This document shows positions 44,793-59,700 of a DNA stretch of 64,000 nt, in pieces. Source of the stretch: Dreissena polymorpha (lineage: Eukaryota; Mollusca; Bivalvia; Myida; Dreissenidae); the NCBI RefSeq assembly GCF_020536995.1, contig NC_068369.1, positions 20,394,375-20,458,374 on the forward strand, in the 5' to 3' direction. The stretch's first letter is position 1. Each line of letters begins with the position of its first letter. The notes under the pieces were generated by a model. That model had not been told where the DNA came from. It did no database searches and saw only the letters and a list, made by a program, of their open reading frames with translations. The position numbers and the translations under genes were made by a program.

Positions 44793-47700
44793 CCGGATTT
44801 ATATAGCGCCCTTTTCATGCAAGAGTGCACGTTGAAAGGCGCTTTACATAAGAACATTTGACGTATCGCCGATACGAATACATTTCGCAACACTGTTTCA
44901 AAAGAAATCCATCAAAACTACTCAATTATACAATAAAACTACTCTATTCTAATATAAGTACTCCGTAAAAAACATGCACAGTAACCCTAGATTAGAAAGT
45001 TCAACAAGACACTAAAAAACTACCCTATGTGTAGAGCTATAAGACAATTAATGAAACAATAAAATCTAAAACTTAAACAATAATTACTACGTAAAACAAC
45101 AAAAAACATGCACAGTAACCATAGATTTGAAAAATCGGCAGGACAAACCAGAGACAAAACAGAGATAGAGATAAGGGTAACGTCAGGATACCATTACCAC
45201 GAGTCCACAAACTCCCAAAGGAATAATTATGCTTGCTTTAAAAGGGTAAATTCAAGTTCATGCTGATTGAGACAAGGGTAACGTCAGGATACCATTACCA
45301 TGAGTCCACGAACCCTCAAAGGAATTATTATGCTTCCTTTAAAAGGGTTAATTCAAATTCATGATGATTGAGATTTGATATTATGAATTGATTTGAGTAA
45401 ACCACTGCTTATATTGCATAAGATTGGAGGAAGAGGTGAGTTTTCAGTGCCTTTTTGAATGAATTCAGTGTTAAAGAACCTCGAATGTTTGATGGAAATG
45501 AGTTCCAGAGTTTGGGAGCAGCGTACATGAAACTTCGCTCCCCGTATGATACGGATTTAATCTTCGTTGGAATCACTAATGAAGTCGCTTCGTTTTTTGA
45601 TCTTAAGTTTCGCCTTGGTTCGTAGACTTCTAGTAGGTTTTTCAGATATACAGGCGATTGTCCATTTAAGGCTTTGAACGCATTGGTAAGTATCTTGAAG
45701 TGGATTCGTTTTTTTAATTGGGAGCCAGTGTTATTCTTTTAGGATCGGTGTTATGTGACTATAGCGGGATGTTCTTGTGATAACACGCGCCGCAGTGTTT
45801 TGAACATTTTGTAGTTTCTTGATAGCTGATGTTTGTATTCCATACAGCAGTGCATTGCAATAGTCTAGCCGAGATGTGACAAGTGAATTGACCAAGGATT
45901 TTGTGGCATTTGGTGTAAGATATTGCCTGATGTGACCTATTTGCCTAATCTGACCGAAACATGATCTACTTATAGCATTAATATGGTTTTCCATGTTCAT
46001 TCTTGAAGCACCGAGATTTTGAACGTATTGCGATGGTTTAATTGTCGAGTCCCCTACTTTAATAGTTAACCCATCTACGTACTTGGCGTTGTTTTGACTT
46101 GAAAATACTTAGTATCTTAAACGTCTTAAGATTAAAGAGACTAATCAGCGCATCTATTTAAAATTTCACATAACGTTGCATGCAGTAATAAATAAGTATT
46201 AGTTATTTTAATATTGGACGAGTCAATGTCTGAGAGACCATCAAAATGCATATGTTATGACTATTCTATTTATGTATATGTTATGACTATTATATATATG
46301 TATATGTTATGACTATAGAATATATGTTTATGTTATGACTATTATATATATGTATATGTTATGACTATTGTATATATGTATATTTATGATTATTCTATAT
46401 ATGTATATGTTATGACTATTCTATATTTATGTACTCACTAAGAGCCTCGTAGTGGGCCATTGTGACGTTTGCCGGATCGTCTGCAGCGGCTGTTTTGGTT
46501 CTTATTATGGAACATAAATTAACGTTTTTTAAATATTCTCAGTGCAATTACACCCTTCTCTTCTTGTTATAAAATGAATATTTTCAATCTTATTTTTTTA
46601 CATCAAAAAAAGAATTTAATCAATGATACATATCTGCTCTCTTACACGTCGGTGTTTTGTTGTAAACACACGTATCATTTACATAATCTATTATATATAG
46701 TCAGATATAAAAAGACAGATTGTTTAATGTAACAAATCATCATCTTTCTCGTAACTTGGGTTTTGTAAGTACATGTGTACATCAACATACTGAATTACAG
46801 CCAATTTAAAAACTCAGAATGTAAAAAAATGTATAATGGACTGCGTTTTCATTGTGTCACTTTTTTGTAAAATTAACAAAAACTGTTATGTAAAAACCAT
46901 TTTTTCAAAAATTCTCCAAAACAAAGAAGATTAGTAACACAAATCTATAGAAACCTTTAAAACAACAGTGCGACGCTTTCAATTAAAACACTCCAGGCAA
47001 AAGCATTGCATTAACAGAAACATCCGCTTAGACATATAAATTGACGTCTTTATGAAGATCGTATTGAATCTGTGTGAAATTGATTGCTTAGTGAATTAAA
47101 CATACACGAATTGTACAAAGTGAAAGACATTCGAATAATAAAACTTCACGTTTCTGGACTTGAATCTGTGTACAATACTAAATAGATATTAATACTGCTG
47201 TTTTGTTACGATTGCAACATTATAAATAATAAAGCAATACATACGTAGAAGCAGATGCCAATCCTTCGTGGACACCTGTTAATATTAACTCGTACATTGA
47301 GTGAGTTTGTTGAAATCTATGTGATAATTAATGTACGATTACTGTTTGGCGAGTATATATATCGGACGAAGTTGCATTAATGTCAAAATTGTTTGAATAA
47401 CTGCTCGATTTCAACGGAGAAATTTTTACAATACCATGTGGGGAACTTCAAACACCGTCTTTTGCACGTTGACTAAAGTATTTTAAGACGTTTTGTGAAT
47501 CGCAAATTAAATAAAGTAACGCTTTATTACTAAATTTAGTCAGTATAAGAATAAAAATTTATGATCTGTGGAAATTGTATGTAAACAAATATAAAACATA
47601 ATCAGGACAAAATAATATAAATCTTCAATTTAAGAAGAATGTTCAAATACATCCTGAAACATGAGCGCTGAATTCGGATTGTGTTGCGTATGCGCCATAC

Positions 47701-50700
47701 ATAACATTAGCACAGACGACAGTCGCATACGTTTTAGACTACCAGCATAAAGGCGTTTGCTTTGTTGAATACCATTAAGACTGCTTTGATATTAATTTTA
47801 TTTCTTTGAATGGAATAACAAATTCAAAAAAGCGGTTACGAAATACAAATATTTTAAACCGGTAAATACTATTGTCCGAAAAATACAAACCAGTATGGAA
47901 AAAATGATTAAAGTATTACTTAATAATACAGTAACAAACACCCTACGAGCATGATACAATATTTATTAGGTCTAACCCTCTTAACTAAATAACTATAATG
48001 ACAAATGCAGTTATAATCTTTTATAAGCAAAGTCATCAACATTACAAGAGGTTACTGATGGTTTGCTATTTCGATTATGTTGCTTACATCTTCGTTAACT
48101 GCCTGATGGCTTACTTTTCCTTGAATAAGTTGTTTTTATATGAATTGAAATAAACGGACAATAGTTCATGAATACATTAAATAAGGTTATTTACATGCAC
48201 AAATAAACAACGAAACTTCTTGCTTACATGACATACACCTTACTTGAATACCATAAATATTGCAATATTTTGAAACAAACCTTTCTTCGTGAAGTGGATG
48301 TGGTTAGTAAGACGCAAGAAAATAAGAACCGAAATGAAGCCAACAAGCAAAATCCCCGGCACAACTGCCCCAACAATACACCAAACCTGGGACAGCGATT
48401 GATGAGTGGCTCTTGTGGTGCTGGCTGAAACAGGAAGTGCGCGATGACTTATAATTCGTTTTTCTAAGGTGTTGATGTTTTATTAAATTCAACACGTGCG
48501 TTATTTATCGCAAGTTGTATTACAAAAAGTTTTTATGACACGATATTATTTACCTGGTGTTAAAAAGGTTATTGTGTCAGTACCATATGATGCTCCAAAC
48601 TTGTTTCTAGCAAATATCCTTGCTTGATATTCCGTTCCAGTGCTTAGGTTGTCAACGCTGGCATTCATCAGTGGCGTTGATGTTTTCTCCACAACAGAAA
48701 TTTGCTCCCATACTTGCGAGCCAGTTGTTTTGTATTCGATAATAAATGTCTGCACAGATCCTCCGTTATCTCCAGGTAGCCAGTAAAAAGCCACTGTTGT
48801 TTGATTTTGCAAGTGTTGTGTGTAATGGAAGTATCCCGGCACGCTCGGTTTAGCTGTAATATATGAAACCTTTTCTAATGTAAAAACATAACATAAACTA
48901 TAATCATAATACAAATTAAAATTCGCCGTCATGTACAAGTACTTGTGATATATAAACAATATAAATAATAAGTGTTCCTTGGATGTGAGCACCATTATCA
49001 CAACATATTAAAAGGGATGTATGCAACTGTTGTTTATTTTTGTATAATTGATATTCACGTTAATAGCAAATATTATGTTTCAAATGTTACTCAAGTGCCA
49101 TAAACATTCGCCCAGAGATTCGACGCATTCCAAGCAGAGCACTAACAAATCCCTGCCTTCATTGCTAAGCAAGCGCGTTATGATGGTCGATTGAAAATGT
49201 ATTGCCATTTTGTATGATTTAACGTCCGTATGTTTTATCTTATTTATCATTTCTGACTGTAAATCATATTTGATCATATCCGTTATGAAGGCACTTTGAC
49301 ATGGATTTGCATGTCACATGAAAAAGTAACAAAGCTAACAATCCTTCCGGATCATGTAGGAGATTACTTGTTAACGCAGTCAGTGTCTACATTAAACATT
49401 CTAAGGGAAGTAAAAACTGCGAGGGAATTTAATTACCTTGACGAAGGATGTTATAATGCTCGATCCAGGCTGACCCAATGGTGTTACTGACGACAACTTG
49501 ATAGCTTCCATAGTCAGACTGCTGAATGTTGAGTACGGTTAAATTCGATTCCAAGTCCTCAGAAACAATCTTATACTTCATTCCATCGGTAATTTTTGTA
49601 CAGGTTGGAGCACACTTTTGCCAAGAAAATTGTGGTGCGGGATAGGCAATGGTGTAAAATACCAAAGTAACGTTTTCATTGTTTGCGCTGCTGACGTTCT
49701 TGAGAATGTCTCTATTTGGAGATCTTCTGGGAGCGCCTGCAACATAAAGGGATATCTTAGGTTGCCGTAAGGCAAGGATATGATGCCTCATGTTGAGTTC
49801 ACGGGTTCAGTATCATTTTTGTAAGTGTCCCTTAAGATCTCACCCAAAGATTCCATGTACTTATATATTGGGCGGATAAATTGGGATTTCAATGCAATTA
49901 CGCTAAATAATTATGTTGTACAAAACCACTAGCATAACCAATGCGTTCACGAAAGGATATTTAAAGATAAATGTTACTTTCTCAATAAATTGTCAATTAC
50001 AGTTTTTTTTTATTGATATCTCATATTATAATGACCTTGACACTAGTCAGTCATTTTTGACGCAACAGACCGTCACACAAAGGGTACAATTTGTACTTAT
50101 TTTAAATGTCATTACTGAAAAGGACAAGCAGACTCATCGAAGCACTCATTGAACGACATACTGACACGACAAAGTTACTTTAGAGCCCCCTTCCTACTTT
50201 TTAGTAGTGGGTTAAACTTATAACTGCACCTGTACACTGAAAGTTGTCATCATTCAAGAAGGCCATTGACCCCGTTTGAATTGATATACGTTTTCAAATG
50301 AATTGAAGCTTAGAATGGACTATAGCTTTATCAAATCATAAACACAAGTGTTTTATTTCGTCTTTTATTATTTATTCACGAGTATCATCTTTTGATATTA
50401 AAGTGAAATACAAAAGTATTTTCTAACAAGATATAACTATCGTTTCACCACTTTAGGATATCGACAACATGTACACGTACTTTTTAAGCAATGCACTCGT
50501 ACAAATAAGGTTATGAAAATTAAAACTCTATTTTAAAATCATTATCCCAACGTATTTAAAAATCAAAATTTAACTATGAGGATTGTGACCTAAATACTAT
50601 AATACAATGAGCTTTATACTGAGTTTGATAATACACAAACTCTTTTGTCCGTAAAAAAACATTATCAGACAATTGTTCCCCTGCTTGTATATTTCTGATA

Positions 50701-53700
50701 AAAGGTGTTACTGTAAATGACTAATGCGCGTTTACCTAGTAAAAACGCCTGGCGCAAACTTACATGTGAAACAATAATTTGTATTCTTCATTGGCGTCTG
50801 CAGATTAAAAAACCAATTATACATCAACTAAGCTCAATACAACTTACATTGGACATTATAGTATATATTCTTTATAGATGCCCCGTCTGTGTTGTAATCA
50901 TTTACGCTGGTACAAGTGTAGACGCCAGAGTCATTGCAGTAATTTCTTAATGTGGACTCAAGTTCATGGCTGCCCCAAGTCTTTTTAATAAGAATACCAT
51001 CTTTAAGCAAGGTTATTGCAGATCCCGGATTACTGTCCACATAGCAGGCTATGGTGGAGGACACGTTTTCGTTGACAGTGATATCAGAACTACCCATATT
51101 TCCCACTATTCCGAAACGATCAATAGTCGACTTATCTGAAATGACGAAACATAATCCTTTTGTGCATTGTTGTCAATAAATATGAGCATTTAAATTGTCT
51201 TTTATAAGCAGTATAAGTTAAAGCAATAACATAATAAATGACTCAAACGTTAATAGTACTGGTATGAGATCTATAAGATCTTGATCTTTCTTTCTACTCC
51301 TTTTTTTGGAAAATTTGTGACTCAGTTGTAATTTTATATTCTTTGCACTCGTATACCATGTTTGTTCGTGAAATAAATTATGTTTAAACTACCAGGTATG
51401 AAATATCGACTCTTGGAATGTTCGTAACACTTTATTTTTAATCATATTAAGGTCGAAACATAAAAGTGAACGTCCCAATATTAGGAAATTACATCCGACA
51501 TCGATAAGGATCACCTCCGAATATTTTTTCCAATATCTTAAGCAATAGCTAAGAACTACAAATCATGCAACCATCTTAACATTCGTCAACAGTGGATGTA
51601 TACTGGGTATAACACAATGAAACAAATCAAAAACAAAGCGTCAGTCAGAGAGCTAGTTTGATAACATGGAACAAACAAGAAAATTGTTTACTGTTGTAGT
51701 CGTAATTTTTGCTTTATAACAATGTAAATGCGACAATTCAGATATAATGTCTTGTGTAACCTCAAAATGTTGTGTTTAGTAAATATACTTTTAGTTGTAA
51801 TTGAATTCGGTGCGCTATTATATTGTTTTATAATACAGTTATGTGTCACAAGTTATTTAAAAAAGTATTTGTATTTAAGTATATTAAACTGTCGTTAATT
51901 AATACGATACGAAGGATTATGAGTATTTCTATAATTACTATATACCGGTAAGCATTTTATCCAAATGTTATGATGCAGTCCACCTGAGTATCCCATGTGT
52001 GTTTGCAAGTTAAAAAAAGCCACTGAAATTTCTTTTCGCTAAAAACCAATATATTTAAGTCTATGTATGTCTTCAAATTACAAATAAATCAATGTCTTTC
52101 TCTATCCACGCACCTGACCTGATCATCAAGTTACAATAGGTACCTGAACAACAACAGTATTTGCCAAAGAGAAGGTTTGGGTCACCGTTGTATGAAAACA
52201 AAAATCAGCGGATTCAATGCTACTGCAGTATATATTTTTTGAAGAGGATCATTATTTCACAGAAAATAACATAAATTTTAATACTTTTACATTATATCAA
52301 TCTGTACTTACGACGTGTAAAATCTACAGATATGGTATTAAATGTTATCTAGATGTTTCTTTAAAGTTCTTTCATAACTGACCGTTTAACAATATCATAA
52401 TACATGTTGACCACTTTTTAACCCTATTCAATTTCAGGGAACAAAAGAAAAGCATTTTCGATTTACATTGAACATCAATTTAGAACGCTATGCTATCTAT
52501 ACCCTGCTCTTGTGGGCATCCTAAAGTATCTTATAGGTTGATGTTTAAACCTACACTTAAAAGTTAATTAGTTCTATGTCAAGTCAGTAATACAAAAACC
52601 CATATCCATTTAGATCATAAAACTAAAATTAATTATTTAATAATCATACATACTTATTTGAAATAACACTCAACTAGTGTAATTGGTATTTCGTACACCT
52701 AATTTAATTTTAAAATATGAAAGGTTTCTTTTGACATTTACGTCATGCCATTGAATACGACATATCCACTCAATCTTTATAAAAAATGTTACATTTTGTG
52801 ACGTATATTCAAACAATACGTATTGCTTGCATTTTGTCACAAAGAAATTTTTCATAAAAATGTAAGAAGCAACTTTTTCAGTTTTGCACATCCATTAGAA
52901 ACTCTCTTATTAGAAGCTACTTAAATAATTGTAAATATACAGTTTGAATAATTAGAATTCACGATTGAGGAATATTTTATCATAATACTGATCTTAAACT
53001 ATAAATACACTTTGAACATCAATAATCCAGTAAATCATCGCTAAAACTACCACTTGCGGGTGTAAAAAAACTTAAAGGAGCCTTTTCACAGATTTTGGCA
53101 TGTATTGAAGTTTGTCATTAAATGCTTTATGTTGATAAATGTAAACATTGGATCTAAGAAGCTCCATTTAAAAAACACACGAAAATAAAATTAAAGGAGT
53201 AAAATAATATCGCTTAGACCACTCGGCCATTGTTGCTCATACAATGAGTGATGAATTTTATACTGTATATAAGCAATCGTCGTAGTATCACAAAATATAA
53301 CGACAAAAACAGAACACTCCAAATTATTCAATCGTTTCGAGTTGCAACGCTTTATAAATTTCAGGTTTTTACATCGTCAAAAAAAATGCATATAATGGAT
53401 ATTTTAGAGCATGGTAAATGTATAGTATTACTGTTTCCTCACAAATATCATAACTTCAACGAAAATTTGCAAGTCTGAAAGTTTTAATTTTTATTTTGTC
53501 AATTTACCGAAACGTGAAAAGGCCCCTTTAAGGTAGTCTGTGTGGGGTGTCCGTTTTATCGAGGCTCGTTAGACCATTAAGTATATGGACACGTCTAATG
53601 AACAAATAAGTGACATACAGATATTAACTTTTGGTAGGCAAGTAAATTAATTAGAGTGGTGTAAATGAATGTAAATAGTAGGTAGCCGAATTGTTACAAA

Positions 53701-56700
53701 TTGAGAGTCATTGAATCACTGTTCTTTAATATTTATTCTTAAAACTTGTTAATATATATCAATATTAAGTTTTGTTTTATTAAGAGTGCCTGACCTTAGA
53801 CCTGTGGTTAAAACCAAAAAGTCGTCCACATTACCCACACGATCATTAATCAGTTCTGAGAATTGCATGACCCAGTCAATGATTTGTTCTTCTTTTTAAA
53901 GTTTTGTTCTATTTTCAGTGACAGTGACATGACCTAAAAAATCTGATGAAACAAAAATAGGTCGTAAAAAATTCTGACACTTACATTTAAAAGTATATCA
54001 AGTAACATCCCAGTAGCAGTATTAGTTTCTTATAAATAGCAGAAACACAGTTGCGGACACACGGCCTGACGGACAAACAGACTTACCGACGGACGAAACA
54101 CTTATGTTATGATATTGAACTTACACTGAACGTTAAGAATTAACTGTTGTGACGTGCTGCTGGTTCCTCCATTGGTCGCATTACAATACAATACCACTCC
54201 ATTGTCTGTCTTGCTGGGACTCAACGTGAGTCTACCAGTAGTTCTTACAGTACCATCAGAGTTCAGAGCGTTACTGTTACTGGTTGAAGGAATTACGTCA
54301 CTGATCCCTTCTGAACTGTTCTTGTACCATACGATTGTAGCACTGGGTATTGAACGGGGAACTATACATTCGAAGGTGGCAGGCTGTGACACATTAACTG
54401 TTGTAACATCAGTTGAAGGACTGAGGGCTACGCTTGTGACTGGGACTTCACACAAACATGTCAATTTTATTATTATTAACAGATCAAACAAACAAAAAAG
54501 TATAAAACAGCATGCCAAACAACACAACCTGGAAGGTATCAGCCTCCATTAGTACTTTAAAGCGTTTTTTATTATAGGTTTGAAAGTAATAGGCCGACTG
54601 GAAATGTACTTTGCAGCAGACTGTGCGTTCACTTAATTTACAATGACTTCACAATTATTAACCAACGAATGCAAAATTCTAATAATCGTGAAAATGTGCG
54701 TCTTCTTGTTTAGTTCAAATTATTTCAACACGAGATGGATATTATTGATATTGTTGTGAATCATTTGGGTAAACATGTATTTCAAGTCATACTAGTGATT
54801 TTTTGCAATATCATTTAAAAACTTCATCATTATTAAATGACTTCCTTTTTGTTAAAGTACATTAAACTTTTAATTGACCAAACACTGATAGTGTTCATAA
54901 TTTAGAGTCGCATGGTTCACATTGTTCGTTGCTAGTATGTTTTGTTGTCATGAAAGCATAAAATAAATGGCACATACCCTATAATTACAATCGTATATGC
55001 AGAAAACTACATATATAAATAACCATCTAACCTTGTACGCTGATAGTAACATTTTTGCTGTATATTACCCCTCCGCTGAGTGGGAAAACATTACACTGCC
55101 ATATCTCCCCATGGTTACTGGAGGTCAGATTCCTCACTGTCATGGTATGTCTGGATGTGTTGGAACAGCTGTAGCTATACAGTGTGAGGTTGACAGTTAA
55201 CGCAGGCACACACGATGAACCGTTGTATGAATTGTACACTTGCCCGACATAAGTCTGTGATGCAGTACTGGTTGATCCTATGAGCCATCCAAATATAAAC
55301 GCGTCTTCTGCAGAATACTGACAAGTCAGAGTCAACGTAGAACCTTCTGTTCCTGATGGGACCGACAGTGTTGCACTCGTCGTCTGTGCAGCTACAATTA
55401 ACATAACAATAGTATTTATTTACTACAACTACATGAGTTACATCATACAGCCACGACAGCAAAGAAGATCGTTTAAAGACTTCTTGTGTGCTGTCGATAT
55501 AAAACGTTTACGGAATATTCGGTGATTCGTTTAGAACGCAGTAGTCATAGAGAATTCCATTCTGTACAATAAAATCAAAGCGCTGAAGGCGCTGCAGTTG
55601 TTCGCTCTTTGAACGTATTCAATTTTACTTACAGTTACAATACATGAAGCTCGATTTTTCAACGTAGGCCAATCGAACGTCCGCGATAAATCCATAAAAC
55701 CAATGCAATTTACTTTTAATTGTCTACAGTGGTGAGATTTTGAAAACACATCAAGGAGGAAAATGCCTTTGATTTACAATCTACCATAATTTTATATAGC
55801 ATTGATTTACAATCTCCCATAATTTTATATAGGATTGATTTACAATCTCCCATAATTTGATATAGGATTCCAACAAACTCCACTTATGATTACAAAAATG
55901 AAAAAGAAATTCAACGTATATCTAAGTTGGCGCTAAGGAAAAGTCTTTGAGCCTAACAAAAAATGAACCACAACATAATTTTAATAATAAATGTATTGGT
56001 ATTAACGAGCATTATGTTGAATTCTCAATCAAACCACATTATTTGTTTTTAAATATTTTGCGCCTGACATTAAATGCTTCATTTAATGTATTTCCATTTC
56101 ATTTTTATTCATTTTAATGTACTGACATTAAAGTGTAACTCCTCTACTCTCCCACCCGTCACCAATATTTTAATAAACGTAGCATCCACTGCAATGTTTA
56201 AGGTAGCGCACCCATAATGGGCACCTTTCCAAAAATAATCTAATGTATTATTTTCTTATTCAGTATCATGTCACTGAACTACATGCACATTTTTAGGTAG
56301 GCTTTCCGTGCTTAAAAAAAATACTGATTTTTTCAAAACCACCCCCACGCTCGGCTTTTGTCCAGTTTGTTTGCACCCCTTGAGTATATGAAAGTTCCAT
56401 AATTCAAAGATACAAGATATTTAGATAATGCCAATACTGTAATATATGAAACCTTTTCTAATGTAAAAACATAACATAAACTATAATCATAATACAAATT
56501 AAAATTCGCCGTCATGTACAAGTACTTGTGATATATAAACAATATAAATAATAAGTGTTCCTTGGACGTGAGCACCATTATTACAACATAGTAAAAGGGA
56601 TGTATGCAACTGTTGTTTATTTTTGTATAATTGATATTCACGTTAATAGCAAATATTATGTTTCAAATGTTACTCAAGTGCCATAAACATTCGCCCAGAG

Positions 56701-59700
56701 ATTCGACGCATTCCAAGCAGAGCACTAACAAATCCCTGCCTTCATTGCTATGCAAGCGCGTTATGATGGTCGATTGAAAATGTATTGCCATTTTGTATGA
56801 TTTAACGTCCGTATGTTTTATCTTATTTATCATTTCTGACTGTAAATCATATTTGATCATATCCGTTATGAAGGCACTTTGACATGGATTTGCATGTCAC
56901 ATGAAAAAGTAACAAAGCTAACAATCCTTCCGGATCATGTAGGAGATTACTTGTTAACGCAGTCAGTGTCTACATTAAACATTCTAAGGGAAGTAAAAAC
57001 TGCGAGGGAATTTGATTACCTTGACGAAGGATGTTATAATGCTCGATCCAGGCTGACCCAATGGTGTTACTGACGACAACTTGATAGCTTCCATAGTCAG
57101 ACTGCTGAATGTTGAGTACGGTTAAATTCGATTCCAAGTCCTCAGAAACAATCTTATACTTCATTCCATCGGTAATTTTTGTACAGGTTGGAGCACACTT
57201 TTGCCAAGAAAATTGTGGTGCGGGATAGGCAATGGTGTAAAATACCAAAGTAACGTTTTCATTGTTTGCGCTGCTGACGTTCTTGAGAATGTCTCTATTT
57301 GGAGATCTTCTGGGAGCGCCTGCAACATAAAGGGATATCTTAGGTTGCCGTAAGGCAAGGATATGATGCCTCATGTTGAGTTCACGGGTTCAGTCTCATT
57401 TTTGTAAGTGTCCCTTAAGGTCTCACCCAAAGATTCCATGTACTTATATATTGGGCGGATAAATTGGGATTTCAATGCAATTACGCTAAATAATTATGTT
57501 GTACAAAACCACTAGCATAACCAATGCGTTCACGAAAGGATATTTAAAGATAAATGTTACTTTCTCAATAAATTGTCAATTACAGTTTTTTTTTATTGAT
57601 ATCTCATATTATAATGACCTTGACACTAGTCAGTCATTTTTGACGCAACAGACCGTCACACAAAGGGTACAATTTGTACTTATTTTAAATGTCATTACTA
57701 AAAAGGACAAGCAGACTCATCGAAGCACTCATTGAACGACATACTGACACGACAAAGTTACTTTAGAGCCCCCTTCCTACTTTTTAGTAGTGGGTTAAAC
57801 TTATAACTGCACCTGTACACTGAAAGTTGACATCATTCAAGAAGGCCATTGACCCCGTTTGAATTGATATACGTTTTCAAATGAATTGAAGCTTAGAATG
57901 TACTATAGCTTTATCAAATCATAAACACAAGTGTTTTATTTCGTCTTTTATTATTTATTCACGAGTATCATCTTTTGATATTAAAGTGAAATACAAAAGT
58001 ATTTTCTAACAAGATATAACTATCGTTTCACCACTTTAGGATATCGACAACATGTATACGTACTTTTTAAGCAATGCACTTGTACAAATAAGGTTATGAA
58101 AATTAAAACTCTATTTTAAAATCATTATCCCAACGTATTTAAAAATCAAAATTTAACTATGAGGATTGTGACCTAAATACTATAATACAATGAGCTTTAT
58201 ACTGAGTTTGATAATACACAAACTCTTTTGTCCGTAAAAAAACATTATCAGACAATTGTTCCCCTGCTTGTATATTTCTGATAAAAGGTGTTACTGTAAA
58301 TGACTAATGCGCGTTTACCTAGTAAAAACGCCTGGCGCAAACTTACATGTGAAACAATAATTTGTATTCTTCATTGGCGTCTGCAGATTAAAAAACCAAT
58401 TATACATCAACTAAGCTCAATACAACTTACATTGGACATTATAGTATATATTCTTTATAGATGCCCCGTCTGTGTTGTAATCATTTACGCTGGTACAAGT
58501 GTAGACGCCAGAGTCATTGCAGTAATTTCTTAATGTGGACTCAAGTTCATGGCTGCCCCAAGTCTTTTTAATAAGAATACCATCTTTAAGCAAGGTTATT
58601 GCAGATCCCGGATTACTGTCCACATAGCAGGCTATGGTGGAGGACACGTTTTCGTTGACAGTGATATCAGAACTACCCATATTTCCCACTATTCCGAAAC
58701 GATCAATAGTCGACTTATCTGAAATGACGAAACATAATCCTTTTGTGCATTGTTGTCAATAAATATGAGCATTTAAATTGTCTTTTATAAGCAGTATAAG
58801 TTAAAGCAATAACATAATAAATGACTCAAACGTTAATAGTACTGGTATGAGATCTATAAGATCTTGATCTTTCTTTCTACTCCTTTTTTTGGAAAATTTG
58901 TGACTCAGTTGTAATTTTATATTCTTTGCACTCGTATACCATGTTTGTTCGTGAAATAAATTATGTTTAAACTACCAGGTATGAAATATCGACTCTTGGA
59001 ATGTTCGTAACACTTTATTTTTAATCATATTAAGGTCGAAACATAAAAGTGAACGTCCCAATATTAGGAAATTACATCCGACATCGATTAGGATCACCTC
59101 CGAATATTTTTTCCAATATCTTAACCAATAGCTAAGAACTACAAATCATGCAACCATCTTAACATTCGTCAACAGTGGATGTATACTGGGTATAACACAA
59201 TGAAACAAATCAAAAACAAAGCGTCAGTCAGAGAGCTAGTTTGATAACATGGAACAAACAAGAAAATTGTTTACTGTTGTAGTCGTAATTTTTGCTTTAT
59301 AACAATGTAAATGCGACAATTCAGATATAATGTCTTGTGTAACCTAAAAATGTTGTGTTTAGTAAATATACTTTTAGTTGTAATTGAATTCGGTGCGCTA
59401 TTATATTGTTTTATAATACAGTTATGTGTCACAAGTTATTTAAAAAAGTATTTGTATTTAAGTATATTAAACTGTCGTTAATTAATACGATACGAAGGAT
59501 TATGAGTATTTATATAATTACTATATACCGGTAAGCATTTTATCCAAATGTTATGATGCAGTCCACCTGAGTATCCCATGTGTGTTTGCAAGTTAAAAAA
59601 AGCCACTGAAATTTCTTATCGCTAAAAACCAATATATTTGAGTCTATGTATGTCTTCAAATTACAAATAAATCAATGTCTTTCTCTATCCACGCACCTGA

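Larger units (their letters stand above)
48854..56436. repeat. Tandem duplication, left unit (7583 bp)
   Basis: Every landmark in this unit recurs 7583 bp to the right (7584 bp after one extra A near 60755). The left edge falls exactly on the last base of the FN3 exon's splice acceptor. The unit holds four Ig exons, a MITE, and intergenic-looking sequence at 55450-56436. Confidence 0.95.

Noticed and set aside
54154-54552. Plus-strand ORFs of 126-132 codons over the Ig exons in both units
   Set aside because: Antisense to Ig exon b, which has splice sites, phase and Ig motifs on the minus strand.
55531-55749. Minus-strand ORF present in both Ig units, considered as a further exon
   Set aside because: No convincing acceptor and donor in phase and no Ig-like residues.
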